64,000 nucleotides of DNA from Lysobacteraceae bacterium. GTDB taxonomy: Bacteria; Pseudomonadota; Gammaproteobacteria; Xanthomonadales; Ahniellaceae. Both the position numbers and the translations under genes were made by a program. The stretch spans positions 1 through 64,000 of the forward strand of contig PVBP01000003.1 in NCBI GenBank assembly GCA_002995625.1, read 5' to 3'. Shown piece after piece: positions 62,569 to 64,000 of the stretch (position 1 is the first letter of the stretch; each line of letters opens with the position of its first letter). Below the pieces are notes generated by a model. That model ran no database searches and was not told the DNA's origin. It saw only the letters and a program-made list of their open reading frames with translations.

Positions 62569-62574
62569 CGCCCG

Positions 62575-64000
<1,426 letters not shown>

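Overview
The window is chromosomal DNA of very high G+C from a gammaproteobacterium, most likely of the order Xanthomonadales (Lysobacterales). This is inferred from gene content: methionine synthase encoded by two overlapping genes behind a SahR-type regulator, nadC next to a DUF3301 gene, a petABC-sspA-sspB block, a minor-pilin/PilY1 cluster, an Oar-like TonB-dependent receptor, and intergenic GTAGGAGCGACC repeats. No 16S rRNA or other diagnostic marker is present, so the genus is open.

Layout. 0-2.4 kb: a truncated quinone-oxidoreductase-like gene, divergent from an unknown protein with a PilZ-like C-terminus, which runs into ispG. 3.7-4.1 kb: REP-like repeats. 4.1-8.9 kb (minus): sahR, then metH N- and C-parts. 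9-11.8 kb: selO, then a DegS-like protease (minus). 12-16.2 kb: petABC (cytochrome bc1), sspA, sspB. 16.2-17.7 kb (minus): Trm112-like gene, nadC, DUF3301. 17.7-22.4 kb: purE-purK, an orphan Fe-type ABC ATPase, sodB, grxD and an SDR-like protein. 22.6-25.8 kb: Oar-like receptor with a clear terminator. 26-27.4 kb: ppnN. 27.5-36.2 kb: type IV pilus minor pilins (fimT, pilV, pilW, pilX), a very large pilY1, and pilE. 36.24 kb: tRNA-Asn.

36.27-42.64 kb is a compact integrated element of about 6.3 kb. It is bounded by a 55-bp direct repeat of the tRNA-Asn 3' part. It carries a tyrosine integrase, a HigB/HigA-like toxin-antitoxin pair, an unknown charged protein, an AlpA/Xis-like HTH protein, a primase-type zinc-finger protein, a RepA-like helicase, a small Cys-rich protein and a terminase-small-subunit-like protein. 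It has no capsid or tail genes. This is the plan of a phage satellite of the PICI type. Non-coding signals match that reading: GGGTCCCTACA repeats at both ends (candidate integrase arm sites), a TTCGGACG iteron-like array with a 12-bp hairpin behind the helicase gene (candidate origin), and an 18-bp palindrome before the xis-primase-helicase operon (candidate operator). It is the most interesting region of the window.

42.7-64 kb: a FimT-like gene that is probably an outlier of the pilin locus, uvrB, an MBOAT/SGNH acylation pair (minus), tRNA-Val, the translation cluster thrS-infC-rpmI-rplT-pheS-pheT-ihfA-merR, tRNA-Pro, pip, a class III aminotransferase (minus), a DesK-like kinase with a response regulator broken by an in-frame stop, a GT-C-like membrane protein, queA and the start of tgt. 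Many pairs overlap by ATGA, GTGA or TGATG, so tight operons are common. infC starts with ATC, queA looks leaderless, and pip has no usual start codon.
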